Below are positions 26,112 to 34,325 of a stretch of DNA of 64,000 bases, piece by piece. How positions within the stretch are numbered: the stretch's first letter is position 1; each line of letters starts with the position of its first letter. Both the position numbers and the translations under genes were made by a program. Source of the DNA: DASQQQ01 sp036390995 (GTDB taxonomy: Bacteria > Actinomycetota > UBA4738 > HRBIN12); the NCBI GenBank assembly GCA_036390995.1, contig DASWAT010000193.1, forward strand, positions 1-64,000. Direction: 5' to 3'. The notes under the pieces are model-generated. The model searched no databases. It had not been told where the DNA came from and saw nothing but the letters and a program-made list of their open reading frames with translations.

Positions 26112-27044
26112 TCACATCACGGTGACGGCCGAGATGAGGTTCGAGTCACGCAGCTTGCGCAGCGCCTCCCGCTCGATCAGGCGGACCCGCTCGCCCGACA
26201 GCCCGAGCACCTTCCCGGTCTCGCGGAGCGACAGCGGCTGCCCGTTCTCGAGGCCGTACCGGAGGGCGATCACGTGGCGCTCGCGCTCGTCGAGCACGCG
26301 CTCCACGGCGTCGCCGATCTCCTCGCGGACCAGCTGGTCCTCGACCTCGTTGAACGCGGCGTCCGAGTCGACCTCCTCGATGAGGTCGCCGAGCTCGGTG
26401 TCCTCGCCAACCGGCGACTGCAGGGACAGCGGCTCGCGCCTGCCCATCTCGGAGAGGTCGTCGATCTCCTCCACCGTGGTGTCGAGCGCCTTCGCCAGCT
26501 CCTCACGCGATGGCTCGCGGCCCATGGTCTGCGCGAACTGGAACCGCGTGCGATTCAGCTTGCGCAGCCGGTCGTGGATGTGCACCGGCAGGCGGATCGA
26601 GCGCGACCGGTCGGCGATGGCCCGGGTGATTCCCTGCCGGATCCACCACGTGGCGTACGTGGAGAACTTGAAGCCCCGGCGCCAGTCGAACAGCTCGACG
26701 GCGCGCATGAGGCCGATGTTCCCCTCCTGAATCAGGTCGAGCAGCGGCAGGCCCTGGCCCTGGTACTTCCGGGCGACCGAGACGACCAGCCGAAGGTTGG
26801 CCATGATGAACCGCTGGCGCGCGGCTTCGGCCTTCTTCACCGCCTGCCGCGCCTTCATGATGGACTTCTCCGAACGCAGCCGGCCGGAGCGGAGCTTCTC
26901 CTCCGCCTCCTTGCCGTGCTCGATGATGATGGCGAGCTCGACCTCCTCCTCCTTCGTGAGGAGTGGCTCACGCGCCGCGGCCTCCAGGTACAGCCGGAGG
27001 TCGTCGGCGTCGTCGGTGCCAAGCGGTCGTGCAGGTTCTGGCAT
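26112..27044 (-). CDS. RNA polymerase sigma factor, SigA-like group 2
   Basis: 310 residues. Regions in order: 1.2 (DDLRLYLEAAAREPLLTKEEE), 2.1-2.4 (FIMANLRLVVSVARKYQGQG, LIQEGNIGLMRAVE, FKFSTYATWWIRQGITRA), 3 (IRLPVHIHDRLRKLNR), and 4.2 (SLRETGKVLGLSGERVRLIEREAL). Region 1.1 is missing and the size is below housekeeping SigA, so this is a non-essential or alternative group-2 factor; region 2.4 should read an ordinary TANNNT -10. AAGGAG sits three bases before the ATG at 27044. The upstream in-frame extension is leader, not protein. Confidence 0.92.
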   Translation of the reverse strand: MPEPARPLGTDDADDLRLYLEAAAREPLLTKEEEVELAIIIEHGKEAEEKLRSGRLRSEKSIMKARQAVKKAEAARQRFIMANLRLVVSVARKYQGQGLPLLDLIQEGNIGLMRAVELFDWRRGFKFSTYATWWIRQGITRAIADRSRSIRLPVHIHDRLRKLNRTRFQFAQTMGREPSREELAKALDTTVEEIDDLSEMGRREPLSLQSPVGEDTELGDLIEEVDSDAAFNEVEDQLVREEIGDAVERVLDERERHVIALRYGLENGQPLSLRETGKVLGLSGERVRLIEREALRKLRDSNLISAVTVM

Positions 27045-27581
27045 GTGCTCCTTCACTCTCCCCTCGAAGCCCGGGGTCGGGGCGTGCGTACCCCTTTGCC
27101 AGGTCTTCGGGACCTTACAACGTACGTTGGCCCGCGGGCGCACGAAAACATGGCCGCCGGAGGCCTCTCGTTCGCGATGGTATCGACGCCTCCCGGATTT
27201 GTAAAGGCGATCACCTGTTGAGACATCGTGAAAGTCCCGGCTATTCCGCATGTTTCGGCCCCGAACGACCTCTGGCGGCCGTTTCGTGGGGCCATCGTGA
27301 GACCTTCGCCGGGATGGTGGGGAGGGTTCGCCTGATCCCCCAGGCTGCGGCACGAAGAACGGGGCTCACGGTTCGGGTCCCAGGGCAGGCCGAACCCTCC
27401 CGGAGGCGAGGAGGCAGGAGGCCGATCGTGGCCCCCGGGAGGAGGAACCGAGCCGGAAGCAGGGTCGGCGGCACGGGAGGGCTCAACGACCCCGAACGTT
27501 CATCCGCCGCTCCCCCGGCCGTTCGCCCACGGGACATCTGCGTGGGGTGTGATGGGGTCGGTTCAGTCCAAGGAGGATCCG
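27045..27581. other. Gene-free divergent regulatory region (sigma-factor leader)
   Basis: 537 bp between the sigma factor and the acidic mini-gene. It holds the sigma promoter (27177-27205) and a leader of about 125 nt containing the hairpin AGGTC-TTCGG-GACCT (27101-27115) and the perfect palindrome CAACGTACGTTG (27118-27129). The remainder up to the ribosome site of the mini-gene shows nothing I recognise; the long frames through it have no protein-like character. Confidence 0.5.
27177..27205 (-). promoter_or_regulatory. Sigma-70-type promoter of the sigma-factor gene
   Basis: On the minus strand: TTTACA (27200-27205), 17-bp spacer, TACCAT (27177-27182). The predicted start is near 27170, giving a leader of about 125 nt with two inverted repeats. 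Confidence 0.5.
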
Positions 27582-27674
27582 ATGCACGAGGACCCGAACC
27601 GCATCTTCGGCCCGGAAGACGAGGAGGACGAAGAGGACGAGAACCTCGTCTGGGTCTGGGACGCACAAGACTGA
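27582..27674 (+). CDS. 30-residue highly acidic mini-protein
   Basis: Unrecognised. The ATG at 27582 has a perfect AAGGAGG ribosome site five bases upstream. The peptide begins MHEDPNRIFGPEDEEDEEDE, then an NLVWVWDAQD tail: 14 of 30 residues are Asp or Glu, with two Trp near the C-terminus. A GC stem-loop terminator (27702-27719) follows 27 nt after the stop, so ribosome site, frame and terminator form a complete small gene. It is divergent from the sigma-factor gene. A protein-binding or RNA-polymerase-binding role is conceivable but unsupported. Confidence 0.6.
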   Translation: MHEDPNRIFGPEDEEDEEDENLVWVWDAQD

Positions 27675-27700
27675 GTTCGAGCACCGGCCAAGGCGCACCG

Positions 27701-27720
27701 GGGGGCGGACAACCGCCCCT
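27701..27720 (+). terminator. Stem-loop after the acidic mini-gene
   Basis: GGGGCGG (27702-27708), loop ACAA, CCGCCCC (27713-27719), extended by a G-U pair and followed by TCGTCG. No long U-tract. Confidence 0.5.
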
Positions 27721-27756
27721 TCGTCGCGTCGGTGGTCCGGGTGCGTTGGAGTACGG

Positions 27757-29085
27757 CTAGGACGCGACGCGTACGGAAGACACCGGGGCCAGATGCGGTG
27801 CGACGAGCGTCCACGACGTCCCACCGTCGACCGAGCCGAACACCTCGCCCGAAGTCGCCCCGAAGTACAGGCCGAGCGGATCGCGGCCGTCGTGGCAGAA
27901 CGCCTGGCGCAGCACGGTGAGGTAGGCCTCCTCCTGAGGGAGCCCGTCGGCGTGGGCCGTCCACGAGACACCGGCATCGCGGGTCTCGTACACGCGGACC
28001 CGGCCGTCGGGCGTCACCCGGTCTCGGTCGGCCAGGAGCGGGATCACCCATGCGCGGTCGGGGTCGCGCGGATCGATCGCCAGCGGGAACCCGAAGTCCG
28101 ACGGCAGACCGGGTGCGATGTCGACCCACGACTCCCCGGCGTCGTCCGAGCGATAGACGCCGCCGTGGAACTGGAGGAACAACCGCTCGGGCCGAAGCGG
28201 CGCACGGTGCATGTTGTGGACGCAGAGATCGGTCGACGTCGGGCGGGCTTCTTCGGGCAGGTACCGGGCGACGAGCCCTGCGTTCGACCGGCGCCACGTC
28301 CCGCCCCCGTCCTCGGTGAGCCACACGCCGGCGGCAGAGATCCCGATGGCAACGCGCTCCGGATCACCCGGCCACGGACAGATCGAATGCAGCGCGAGGC
28401 CACCTGCCCCCGGTTGCCAGGTTGCTCGATCCGGCTGGTCCCACATCCCCCGGTTCAGCGTCCACGTGAGACCGTCGTCCTCGCTGGAGAAGAGCCCGGC
28501 GGGCGCGACCCCGGCCCAGAGCAGCCGATCGGTCTCGCCCGGCTGGATCACCCAGATCCGCTCGACCGTCGCGCCGGCGTCGTCGGGGAAGCGCGGCCCG
28601 TCGGTCTGCTCCCAGTCACCGGTCGGGTCGTCGGCCACGAACACGCGAGGTCCGAACTGGCCATGTGTGACGGACGCGAAGTAACGACCGCTCCGTGGGT
28701 CGCGCATCGCGTACTCCACCGTGCTCCCGGCGAACGCCCTCGCGACCACGTCGAGCCGCTGTCCCCGCCGCCCCCGCAGCACGAACAGACCCTTCTTCGT
28801 GCCCACGAGCAGCTCGGTGTCGTCCGACCCTCCGGAGATGGCCGGAAGGACGTCCACCCGGTCCGTCTGCCCCACCGGCGTTGCCGCCGTCGCCTTGTCT
28901 CCGTTGACGAACACTCCCACGTGCCGCCGGAGGTCGCCTCGCTCATCGAGGATCCAGCCCGTAAGCCGCGGATGCAGGTGCTCCAGCGAGCGAAGCACGT
29001 CGGCCACCGTGACGCCCCCTGCCGGGACCTCCCGGAGACCCCCGGCCAGATCCCGCAGCGGAGGATGGAGGCTGACCATCGCCAT
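27757..29085 (-). CDS. MoaD/ThiS-like domain fused to a BNR/sialidase-type beta-propeller
   Basis: 442 residues, cytosolic. Residues 1-86 form a ubiquitin-like MoaD/ThiS domain: VSLHPPLRDLAGG, a DVLRSLEHLHPRL helix, HVGVFVNGD and the terminal VDVLPAISGG. The Gly-Gly is followed without a stop by SDDTELLVGTKKGLFVL, the opening of an exo-alpha-sialidase/WD40-like propeller with BNR-type S-x-D-x-G-x-x-W repeats (SSEDDGLTW, TEDGGGTW, SDDAGESW, TRDAGVSW, SVDGGTSW). Free MoaD and ThiS proteins need their Gly-Gly at the very end for sulfur transfer. A minus-strand TACACT 7 nt before the ATG suggests a leaderless mRNA. Confidence 0.82.
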   Translation of the reverse strand: MAMVSLHPPLRDLAGGLREVPAGGVTVADVLRSLEHLHPRLTGWILDERGDLRRHVGVFVNGDKATAATPVGQTDRVDVLPAISGGSDDTELLVGTKKGLFVLRGRRGQRLDVVARAFAGSTVEYAMRDPRSGRYFASVTHGQFGPRVFVADDPTGDWEQTDGPRFPDDAGATVERIWVIQPGETDRLLWAGVAPAGLFSSEDDGLTWTLNRGMWDQPDRATWQPGAGGLALHSICPWPGDPERVAIGISAAGVWLTEDGGGTWRRSNAGLVARYLPEEARPTSTDLCVHNMHRAPLRPERLFLQFHGGVYRSDDAGESWVDIAPGLPSDFGFPLAIDPRDPDRAWVIPLLADRDRVTPDGRVRVYETRDAGVSWTAHADGLPQEEAYLTVLRQAFCHDGRDPLGLYFGATSGEVFGSVDGGTSWTLVAPHLAPVSSVRVAS

Positions 29086-29092
29086 GCGGCGG

Positions 29093-29098
29093 AGTGTA
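29093..29098 (-). promoter_or_regulatory. -10 box of leaderless MoaD-propeller mRNA
   Basis: TACACT on the minus strand, 7 nt before ATG at 29085; the -35 is weak. Confidence 0.45.
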
Positions 29099-29172
29099 GC
29101 GGGGGTGGACGACGGCGGGGAACCCCGCTGATGCTGCCAGGCCGCGCCCGGGGGCGCACGGCCCGGCCGGCC

Positions 29173-30096
29173 TCACCCCGCCCGGGTGCCGACCTCGGGG
29201 CGGATCCGGAAGTCGGCGATCCCGTCGCGGACGGGGAAGCGATGCCCGCAGCCGCCGCACGTGTAGGCCCGGTTCCGTTCGGTCAGCCTGCCGCGGCAAC
29301 GCGGACAGCGGAAGGTGTCGTCCTCCCGCGCCGGCCGAGGGATCGTCGGCTCCGGTACCGCCGAGCCGAACAGGATCGGCGCTATGCGCATGCGACCGAG
29401 CGCCCGGCCGGCGAGGAGGCCGGACGGGACCGCCGGCGCCAGCGCTCCGGCGTGTGCTGCGACCTTGTCCATGACGCCGAGGCCCAGCAGCTCCTCCACA
29501 CGGAACCCCGCGTCGCCCAGCAGCCGCTCGACGTCGCGTGGATGCCATCCGAAGGAGCGGGGCCCGTAGGGCTCGAGCCCAGGTGCGAAGGGACTCGGAC
29601 CCCGCCCGCCGAGGAGTCGCCGGCCGATCCGCCTGAGGTTCCGCTTGTTGCCCACGTTGAAGACGAGGGTCCCCTGTGGCGCGAGGATCTCCTGGGCCGG
29701 TCGGAGGACCTCGAGCGGCCGCTCGAAGTGGTGGAGGACGCGGACCAAGACCGCAGCGTCGAAGCTGCCGGGAGCGAACGGCAACGCCCTGAGGTCGGCG
29801 GCGATCAGGCGCACCCGGGAACCCCATCGCTGCCGGGCCTGCTCCAGGAGGGACCACGCGCCGTCGAGGAGCACCACCTCCTCGAACCGGTCCAGATAGG
29901 CGCCGGTGAGCCGGCCGAACCCGCATCCTGCGTCGAGCAGCCGTCCGCCGGAGCGGGGGAGGAGTCGCGCGACGGCTCGGCGCTCCGAACGGTCGAGGTG
30001 GCTCCGTCCCGGCTCGCGCCAGAACGCCTCGTAGTCGAACCCCTCGTACGACAACGCCGTCGGGGGTGGCTCGGACCGCTCGGCGCGCACCACCAT
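29173..30096 (-). CDS. SAM-dependent methyltransferase with C-terminal zinc ribbon
   Basis: 307 residues. Class I methyltransferase core: LLDAGCGFGRLTGAYL (motif I), VVLLDGAW (motif II), LIAADLRALPFAPGSFDAAVLVRVLHH (motif IV region). A Trm112-like zinc ribbon occupies about residues 266-300: FRCPRCRGRL, then YTCGGCGHRFPVRDGI. Such ribbons are typical of methyltransferases acting on lipid- or RNA-linked substrates. The fusion suggests a self-contained enzyme, but the substrate is unknown. No ribosome site is obvious. Confidence 0.82.
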   Translation of the reverse strand: MVVRAERSEPPPTALSYEGFDYEAFWREPGRSHLDRSERRAVARLLPRSGGRLLDAGCGFGRLTGAYLDRFEEVVLLDGAWSLLEQARQRWGSRVRLIAADLRALPFAPGSFDAAVLVRVLHHFERPLEVLRPAQEILAPQGTLVFNVGNKRNLRRIGRRLLGGRGPSPFAPGLEPYGPRSFGWHPRDVERLLGDAGFRVEELLGLGVMDKVAAHAGALAPAVPSGLLAGRALGRMRIAPILFGSAVPEPTIPRPAREDDTFRCPRCRGRLTERNRAYTCGGCGHRFPVRDGIADFRIRPEVGTRAG

Positions 30097-30170
30097 GACG
30101 CAGGAGAGCCTGTCCCGCGAAGGTTGGGAGGCGGTCGGAGGACGGTTCGGGGACGGTTGGGATCCCGTGG

Positions 30171-30394
30171 CTATCCGGTGACGATGGCGGTGACCTCGAT
30201 CTCCACGAGGATGTCGGGATCGACGGATCGGAGCCCACCGACGGTCGTGTTGGCCGGACGGACGTCCGCGAACACCTCGCCGGGGGCCGGGCGGCCTCCT
30301 CCCACCGGCTCTCGTCGGCCAGGAGGATCCACGCTCGCGAGTAGCCCATCGTCGCCGCCCACGGCCGGTTCGCTTCCACCCTTCCCCTCGTCAC
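30171..30394 (-). pseudogene. Decayed RidA/YjgF-family gene (internal deletion plus frameshift)
   Basis: The GTG at 30394 overlaps the AAA ATPase stop (GTGA). The first frame reads VEANRPWAATMGYSRA, a typical RidA N-terminus, then jumps straight to WILLADESRWEEAAR. About 50-60 central residues are missing, including the FVSG core. At a run of five G (30282-30286) the frame shifts by one base, and the family's C-terminus continues in another frame: GEVFADVRPANTTVGGLRSV, then DILVEIEVTAIV, stop at 30171. RidA deaminates reactive enamines/imines; this copy cannot make the intact protein. Confidence 0.75.
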
Positions 30395-31884
30395 GTGGTC
30401 GCTCCTTCCGTCCGGGCCGCCTGCGCCGTCCGGCCCGCCGCCCACGCCCGGATCCGCGCCACGTCCTCCGCGCGGGTGCGCGACAGCGGGGTCGTGGCGC
30501 CGATCTCGACGACGACCGCGTCGGTCGTGAGCTCGGACCCCTCGGCGTAGGCGCGGTACATGGCGCCCACCACGACTCCCTCCAGCTCGGCGCCCGAGAA
30601 GCCGGTGGCCGCCGCGGCAAGTCTCGACAGGTCGAACGCACCGGGATCGCGCTTGCGCCGGCGGAGCTGCACCTCGAGGATCTCCTGCCGCTCGCGAGCG
30701 CCGGGCAGGTCCACGAAGAAGATCTGGTCGAACCGGCCCCGGCGCAGGAACTCCGCCGGCAGCGTGGTGGGCTCGTTGCAGGTTGCCACGAGGAACACGC
30801 CGCCCGGACGCTCCTGCATCCAGCGCAAGAACGTGCCGAGCAGCCGCTGGGAGACCCCGCCGTCCCCGGTCGTCGCTCCGGTGGCGAAGCCCTTCTCGAT
30901 CTCGTCCACCCACAGAACCATGGGGGACATCGCCTCGACCGTCGCGAGCGCGCTCTCGAGCCGGGTCTCGGACTCACCGACGTACGAGCCGTACAGCCTG
31001 CCCGGATCGAGCAGCACCAGCGGCAGGTTCCATGAACGCGCCAGCGCCTTCGCCACGAGCGACTTCCCGCATCCGGGCACGCCGGTGAGCAAGATGCCCT
31101 TCGGGGGGTCGAGCCCGAAGTCGCGGGCGGCGGGCTCGAAGGCTCGACCACGGATCCGGAGCCAGTCCTTCAGCTGGTCCATCCCACCCACGTCGCCGAG
31201 GTCGCCGGCCTCGGTGGGGACGAGCTCGAGGACGCCGTTCGCCTCGAGCAGCTCGGCCTTCGCGCCGCGCACGTAGGCGACGTCGCCGTCGTCCAGGCGG
31301 CCGTCGCGGAACGCCGCCTGGAGCAGGAGCCGCTCGGCCTCCGGCAGGGTGAGGCCGCGGACGGCTTCCACCAGCTCGTCGATCCCCGTGGTGTCGAGGG
31401 TCACCGGCATGCTCCGGGCCGCCAGGTCGTCGAGCGTCGTGCGCACCATCGAGGCCAGTTCGTCGCGGCTCGGCGGCTCGAGCGTCCACGGCAGCGCGAG
31501 CCCCTGCAGTTCAGGTGGGATGCGCGATCGCGGCCCCGTGAGCACCAGCGTCTGCCCGGTGCGGCCCTGCTGCCCGATCTCCTTGATCCGCCGGATCACG
31601 ACCGGGTCGCCGAACGCGACGTGGACGTCGGCCAGGACGAACACGCCCGGGTCGGTGAGCGACGCGATGAAGTCGAGCGCCTTCCGCGGGTCGGTGGTCG
31701 CCATCTGCGGGTCGTGGAGATCGCGGGCCAGGCCCTTCGTGACCGTCCACGTCCACACCGGGATCCCGGCGGCGTCGGCGGCCCGTCGCAGGATCTGCAT
31801 GAAACGCTGCTCGTCCTGCATCTCGGCCACGATGAGGGTGTGCCGGGATGCCAAGAGGAGGCGAAGGTCGCCCGTCGTGTCCAT
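30391..31884 (-). CDS. AAA+ ATPase of the Ycf46 family
   Basis: 497 residues. Residues 1-215 form the divergent N-terminal half of Ycf46-like proteins, without Walker motifs (LLLASRHTLIVAEMQDEQRFM). The C-terminal AAA domain has DVGGMDQLKDWLRIR, Walker A LTGVPGCGKSLVAKAL, Walker B MVLWVDEIEKGF, sensor VATCNEP, and arginine-finger region LRRGRFDQIFFVDLP. The family is known from cyanobacteria and chloroplasts, and its client is unclear. A GATAAT box 7 nt before the ATG at 31884 indicates a leaderless mRNA. The last codon overlaps the RidA pseudogene start. Confidence 0.88.
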   Translation of the reverse strand: MDTTGDLRLLLASRHTLIVAEMQDEQRFMQILRRAADAAGIPVWTWTVTKGLARDLHDPQMATTDPRKALDFIASLTDPGVFVLADVHVAFGDPVVIRRIKEIGQQGRTGQTLVLTGPRSRIPPELQGLALPWTLEPPSRDELASMVRTTLDDLAARSMPVTLDTTGIDELVEAVRGLTLPEAERLLLQAAFRDGRLDDGDVAYVRGAKAELLEANGVLELVPTEAGDLGDVGGMDQLKDWLRIRGRAFEPAARDFGLDPPKGILLTGVPGCGKSLVAKALARSWNLPLVLLDPGRLYGSYVGESETRLESALATVEAMSPMVLWVDEIEKGFATGATTGDGGVSQRLLGTFLRWMQERPGGVFLVATCNEPTTLPAEFLRRGRFDQIFFVDLPGARERQEILEVQLRRRKRDPGAFDLSRLAAAATGFSGAELEGVVVGAMYRAYAEGSELTTDAVVVEIGATTPLSRTRAEDVARIRAWAAGRTAQAARTEGATT

Positions 31885-31891
31885 CCCCGGG

Positions 31892-31897
31892 ATTATC
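31892..31897 (-). promoter_or_regulatory. -10 box of leaderless Ycf46-type ATPase mRNA
   Basis: GATAAT on the minus strand, 7 nt before ATG at 31884; no convincing -35. Confidence 0.4.
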
Positions 31898-31938
31898 GTC
31901 CGGCTACGATCGGCGGAGCGGTAGGCTGGCGTCGAGTC

Positions 31939-32850
31939 ATGAGCCTCGAACTGCCACCGAGCCGCTTCGTAGACCTGGACGGTCCGGTCCACTACGTCGA
32001 GTGGGAGGGTCCGGCCGAGCGAACGTTCGTGCTCGTGCACGGCCTCGGCGGCTCGCACCTGTCCTGGGCCTCGGTCGGATCCGCCCTGGCGGCGGACGGC
32101 CGAGTACTAGCCCTGGACCTGGCCGGGTTCGGGCGGACCCCGCGCGAGGGGCGCAGCAGCCGGCTCTCCGCGAACCAGGTTCTGCTGGCCCGGTTCATCG
32201 ACGCCGTGGTCGGCGGGCCCGCGATCGTGGTCGGGAACTCGATGGGCGGGGCGATCGCGATGCTGCAGGCCGCGTACGAGCCGGCGTCCGTCGAGGGCAT
32301 GGTCCTCACGGCGTCGGTGTTCCCGTGGGCGCGGGGGGGCGTGCCGCATCCGCTGGTGATGACCGGGTTCGCGCTGTATCGGACCCCGGGTGTGGGCGAG
32401 TGGGCCGTGAAGCAGCGGTTCACCGGCCTGTCGGCCGAGAAGATCGTGCGGTTCAGCTTCCGCATGATCACGGCAGATCCGACCTCGGTGCCCGAGGATC
32501 TGATCCGGGCACACATCGACCTGCTGGACGAGCGGCAATCGGACCCGGACATGGGTCCCGCGTTCCTCGAGGCCGCGAGGTCGTTGCTCTCGCTCGGCCG
32601 CCGCGGCGAGTTGGCCCGGCGGCTGATCGAGTCCGTGAAGTGCCCGGTCCTGGTGATCCACGGCTACGGCGACCGGCTGATCCCGGTGGGATTCGCGCAG
32701 GCCGAGATCGAGCACCACCCGAACTGGATGATCCGGCTCCTCCCCGGCGTGGGCCACGTCCCGATGATCGAGGCTCCCGATCGATGGCTGGCCGCGATCG
32801 AGGCTTGGCTCGGAGAGCTGGGCGCCGCATCCGGGGACGCCCCTATCTAG
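31939..32850 (+). CDS. Alpha/beta hydrolase
   Basis: 303 residues. Motifs: FVLVHGLGGSHLSW (oxyanion hole), LALDLAGFGRTPR, VVGNSMGGAIAML (nucleophile Ser in G-N-S-M-G), PVLVIHGYGDRLIP (acid) and LLPGVGHVPMIEAP (His). This is a MhpC/lipase-like monomeric hydrolase with a cap domain. It faces a wax-ester synthase tail to tail, the two stops sharing one CTAG, so a lipid-related substrate is a reasonable guess. The ATG lacks a clear ribosome site. Confidence 0.85.
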   Translation: MSLELPPSRFVDLDGPVHYVEWEGPAERTFVLVHGLGGSHLSWASVGSALAADGRVLALDLAGFGRTPREGRSSRLSANQVLLARFIDAVVGGPAIVVGNSMGGAIAMLQAAYEPASVEGMVLTASVFPWARGGVPHPLVMTGFALYRTPGVGEWAVKQRFTGLSAEKIVRFSFRMITADPTSVPEDLIRAHIDLLDERQSDPDMGPAFLEAARSLLSLGRRGELARRLIESVKCPVLVIHGYGDRLIPVGFAQAEIEHHPNWMIRLLPGVGHVPMIEAPDRWLAAIEAWLGELGAASGDAPI

Positions 32851-34238
32851 ACGCCGGCGGCCTTGGAGATCTCGTCGAGCGAATCGTCGATGGCGGCGGC
32901 GAGCGCGTCCAGGTCGGGCATGCCGTCCCAGTCCCCCGTGAGGCCGAACGCCATCGTGCCGCCGAGCGACGTGCAGGCCACCGACAACGCCGAGGTCCTG
33001 CCGATCGGCATCGAGGGGTAGTTCGCCACGAGCCTCGCGCCGGCCAGGTACAGCGGCTGCTGCGGGCCCGGGGTGTTCGAGACGACGAGGTTGAACACCG
33101 GCGCGTACGAGGCGACACGTGCCGCCGCGGCGAGCATCCCGCCGGGCCCGTACGAGCCGAGGCCGATGATCGCGTCGGCGCTCATCGCCATCATCGTGTC
33201 CTTCAGGTGCTGGGTCCCTGCGCGCACCCGCGTCAAACGGGTCTTCGGCGACATCGCGCCCACCGGCAGGTCGACGAACGCCGGTGCCACCCGGTTGCCG
33301 AGCCCGTCGTCCCCGGCGTGCCGGACCGAGACCGGCACCATCGCGCGGAGCGAACGGCCCCGCGTGGCCTCCCCCCGGTCCTTCAGCAACCGGTGGAGTG
33401 CCCCGGCCACCACGGCGAGCACGACGTCGTTCACGGTCCCTCCCAGCGCGTCCTTCGCGTCCTTGAACCGCTGGAGCGGCGCCTCGGTCATGGCGAACCG
33501 ACGGTTCGGACCGATCGCGACGTCCAGCGACGAGGGCGGCCGAGCGCCCATGTCCGCGATGGCTCGCGCTCCGTTGGCCACCACCGAGAGCTCCAGCGCG
33601 GCGAGCGCCGGCGACCTCACGAACCGGTCCGCGGCGGTGGCAAGGGCCCGGAGCGGATGCGTCAGCTGCTCCTGGACAGCCTGGCGGAGGAGGTCCACGG
33701 GCGAGGGCTCGGGCTCGGGCCTCCATGGCTCCGCCTCGGGCTCCGCCGGCGTCTCGGGGTCCAGGTCGTACACGGCCGTCCCGAGCTGCATCGCCGAGAT
33801 GCCATCGATCATCGCGTGGTGCGCCTTGAACAGCACGGCCACGTGCCCGTCCTCGAGACCCTCGATCAGCGAGAGCTCCCACAGCGGCTTCGTCCGATCG
33901 AGCGGCCGGGACAACACCCGCTGGACGTAGTCGGCCAGTTCGCGCCGCCCGCCCGGCGACGGCAACGCGGCCCTCCGAAGATGGAAGCCGAGGTCGAACG
34001 CCGGGTCGTCCACCCACACCGGCAACGCCACGTGCCCAGGCACCGTCATCACTTTCCGCCGAAGTCGGGGCACGAGGTGGACGCGTGAGGCAAGGAGCCG
34101 TTCGACCTCGTCGAAGGCAAGCCGCTCGCCGGGCCGCGTCGAAGGGTCGAGGATCGTGAGGCCGGCCAGGTGCATGTGCATGACCGGCGTCTCCAGGTAC
34201 AGGAAGGCTGCGTCCAGCGCGGTCAGTCGTTCGGCCAT
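32847..34238 (-). CDS. Wax ester synthase / diacylglycerol acyltransferase (WS/DGAT)
   Basis: 463 residues, the family's usual length. N-terminal LTALDAAFLYLETPVMHMHL, catalytic HHAMIDG (HHxxxDG, about residues 138-144), the PLWELSLIEGLEDG segment, VNDVVLAVVAGALHR and the C-terminal NLVVSNTPGP. The enzyme makes triacylglycerol or wax esters from acyl-CoA, a storage pathway common in actinobacteria. GGAG precedes the ATG by five bases, and a TAGCGT lies 9 nt upstream. Its stop and that of the convergent hydrolase overlap in CTAG (32847-32850). Confidence 0.92.
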   Translation of the reverse strand: MAERLTALDAAFLYLETPVMHMHLAGLTILDPSTRPGERLAFDEVERLLASRVHLVPRLRRKVMTVPGHVALPVWVDDPAFDLGFHLRRAALPSPGGRRELADYVQRVLSRPLDRTKPLWELSLIEGLEDGHVAVLFKAHHAMIDGISAMQLGTAVYDLDPETPAEPEAEPWRPEPEPSPVDLLRQAVQEQLTHPLRALATAADRFVRSPALAALELSVVANGARAIADMGARPPSSLDVAIGPNRRFAMTEAPLQRFKDAKDALGGTVNDVVLAVVAGALHRLLKDRGEATRGRSLRAMVPVSVRHAGDDGLGNRVAPAFVDLPVGAMSPKTRLTRVRAGTQHLKDTMMAMSADAIIGLGSYGPGGMLAAAARVASYAPVFNLVVSNTPGPQQPLYLAGARLVANYPSMPIGRTSALSVACTSLGGTMAFGLTGDWDGMPDLDALAAAIDDSLDEISKAAGV

Positions 34239-34312
34239 GGCGACTCCACGCTACCGCTCCGGGCCCCGCGTGGGAACGGTGGATCGTGCACGCCTCGGGG
34301 GGAGGCGGATGC

Positions 34313-34318
34313 TACCCT
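34313..34318 (+). promoter_or_regulatory. -10 box of leaderless lipoprotein mRNA
   Basis: TACCCT, 7 nt before GTG at 34326. Confidence 0.4.
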
Positions 34319-34325
34319 CCGCGCC

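Noticed and set aside
27793..31035. 1080-residue plus-strand frame
   Set aside because: Antisense to the MoaD-propeller, methyltransferase and AAA genes, all of which have clear domains; no motif on this strand.
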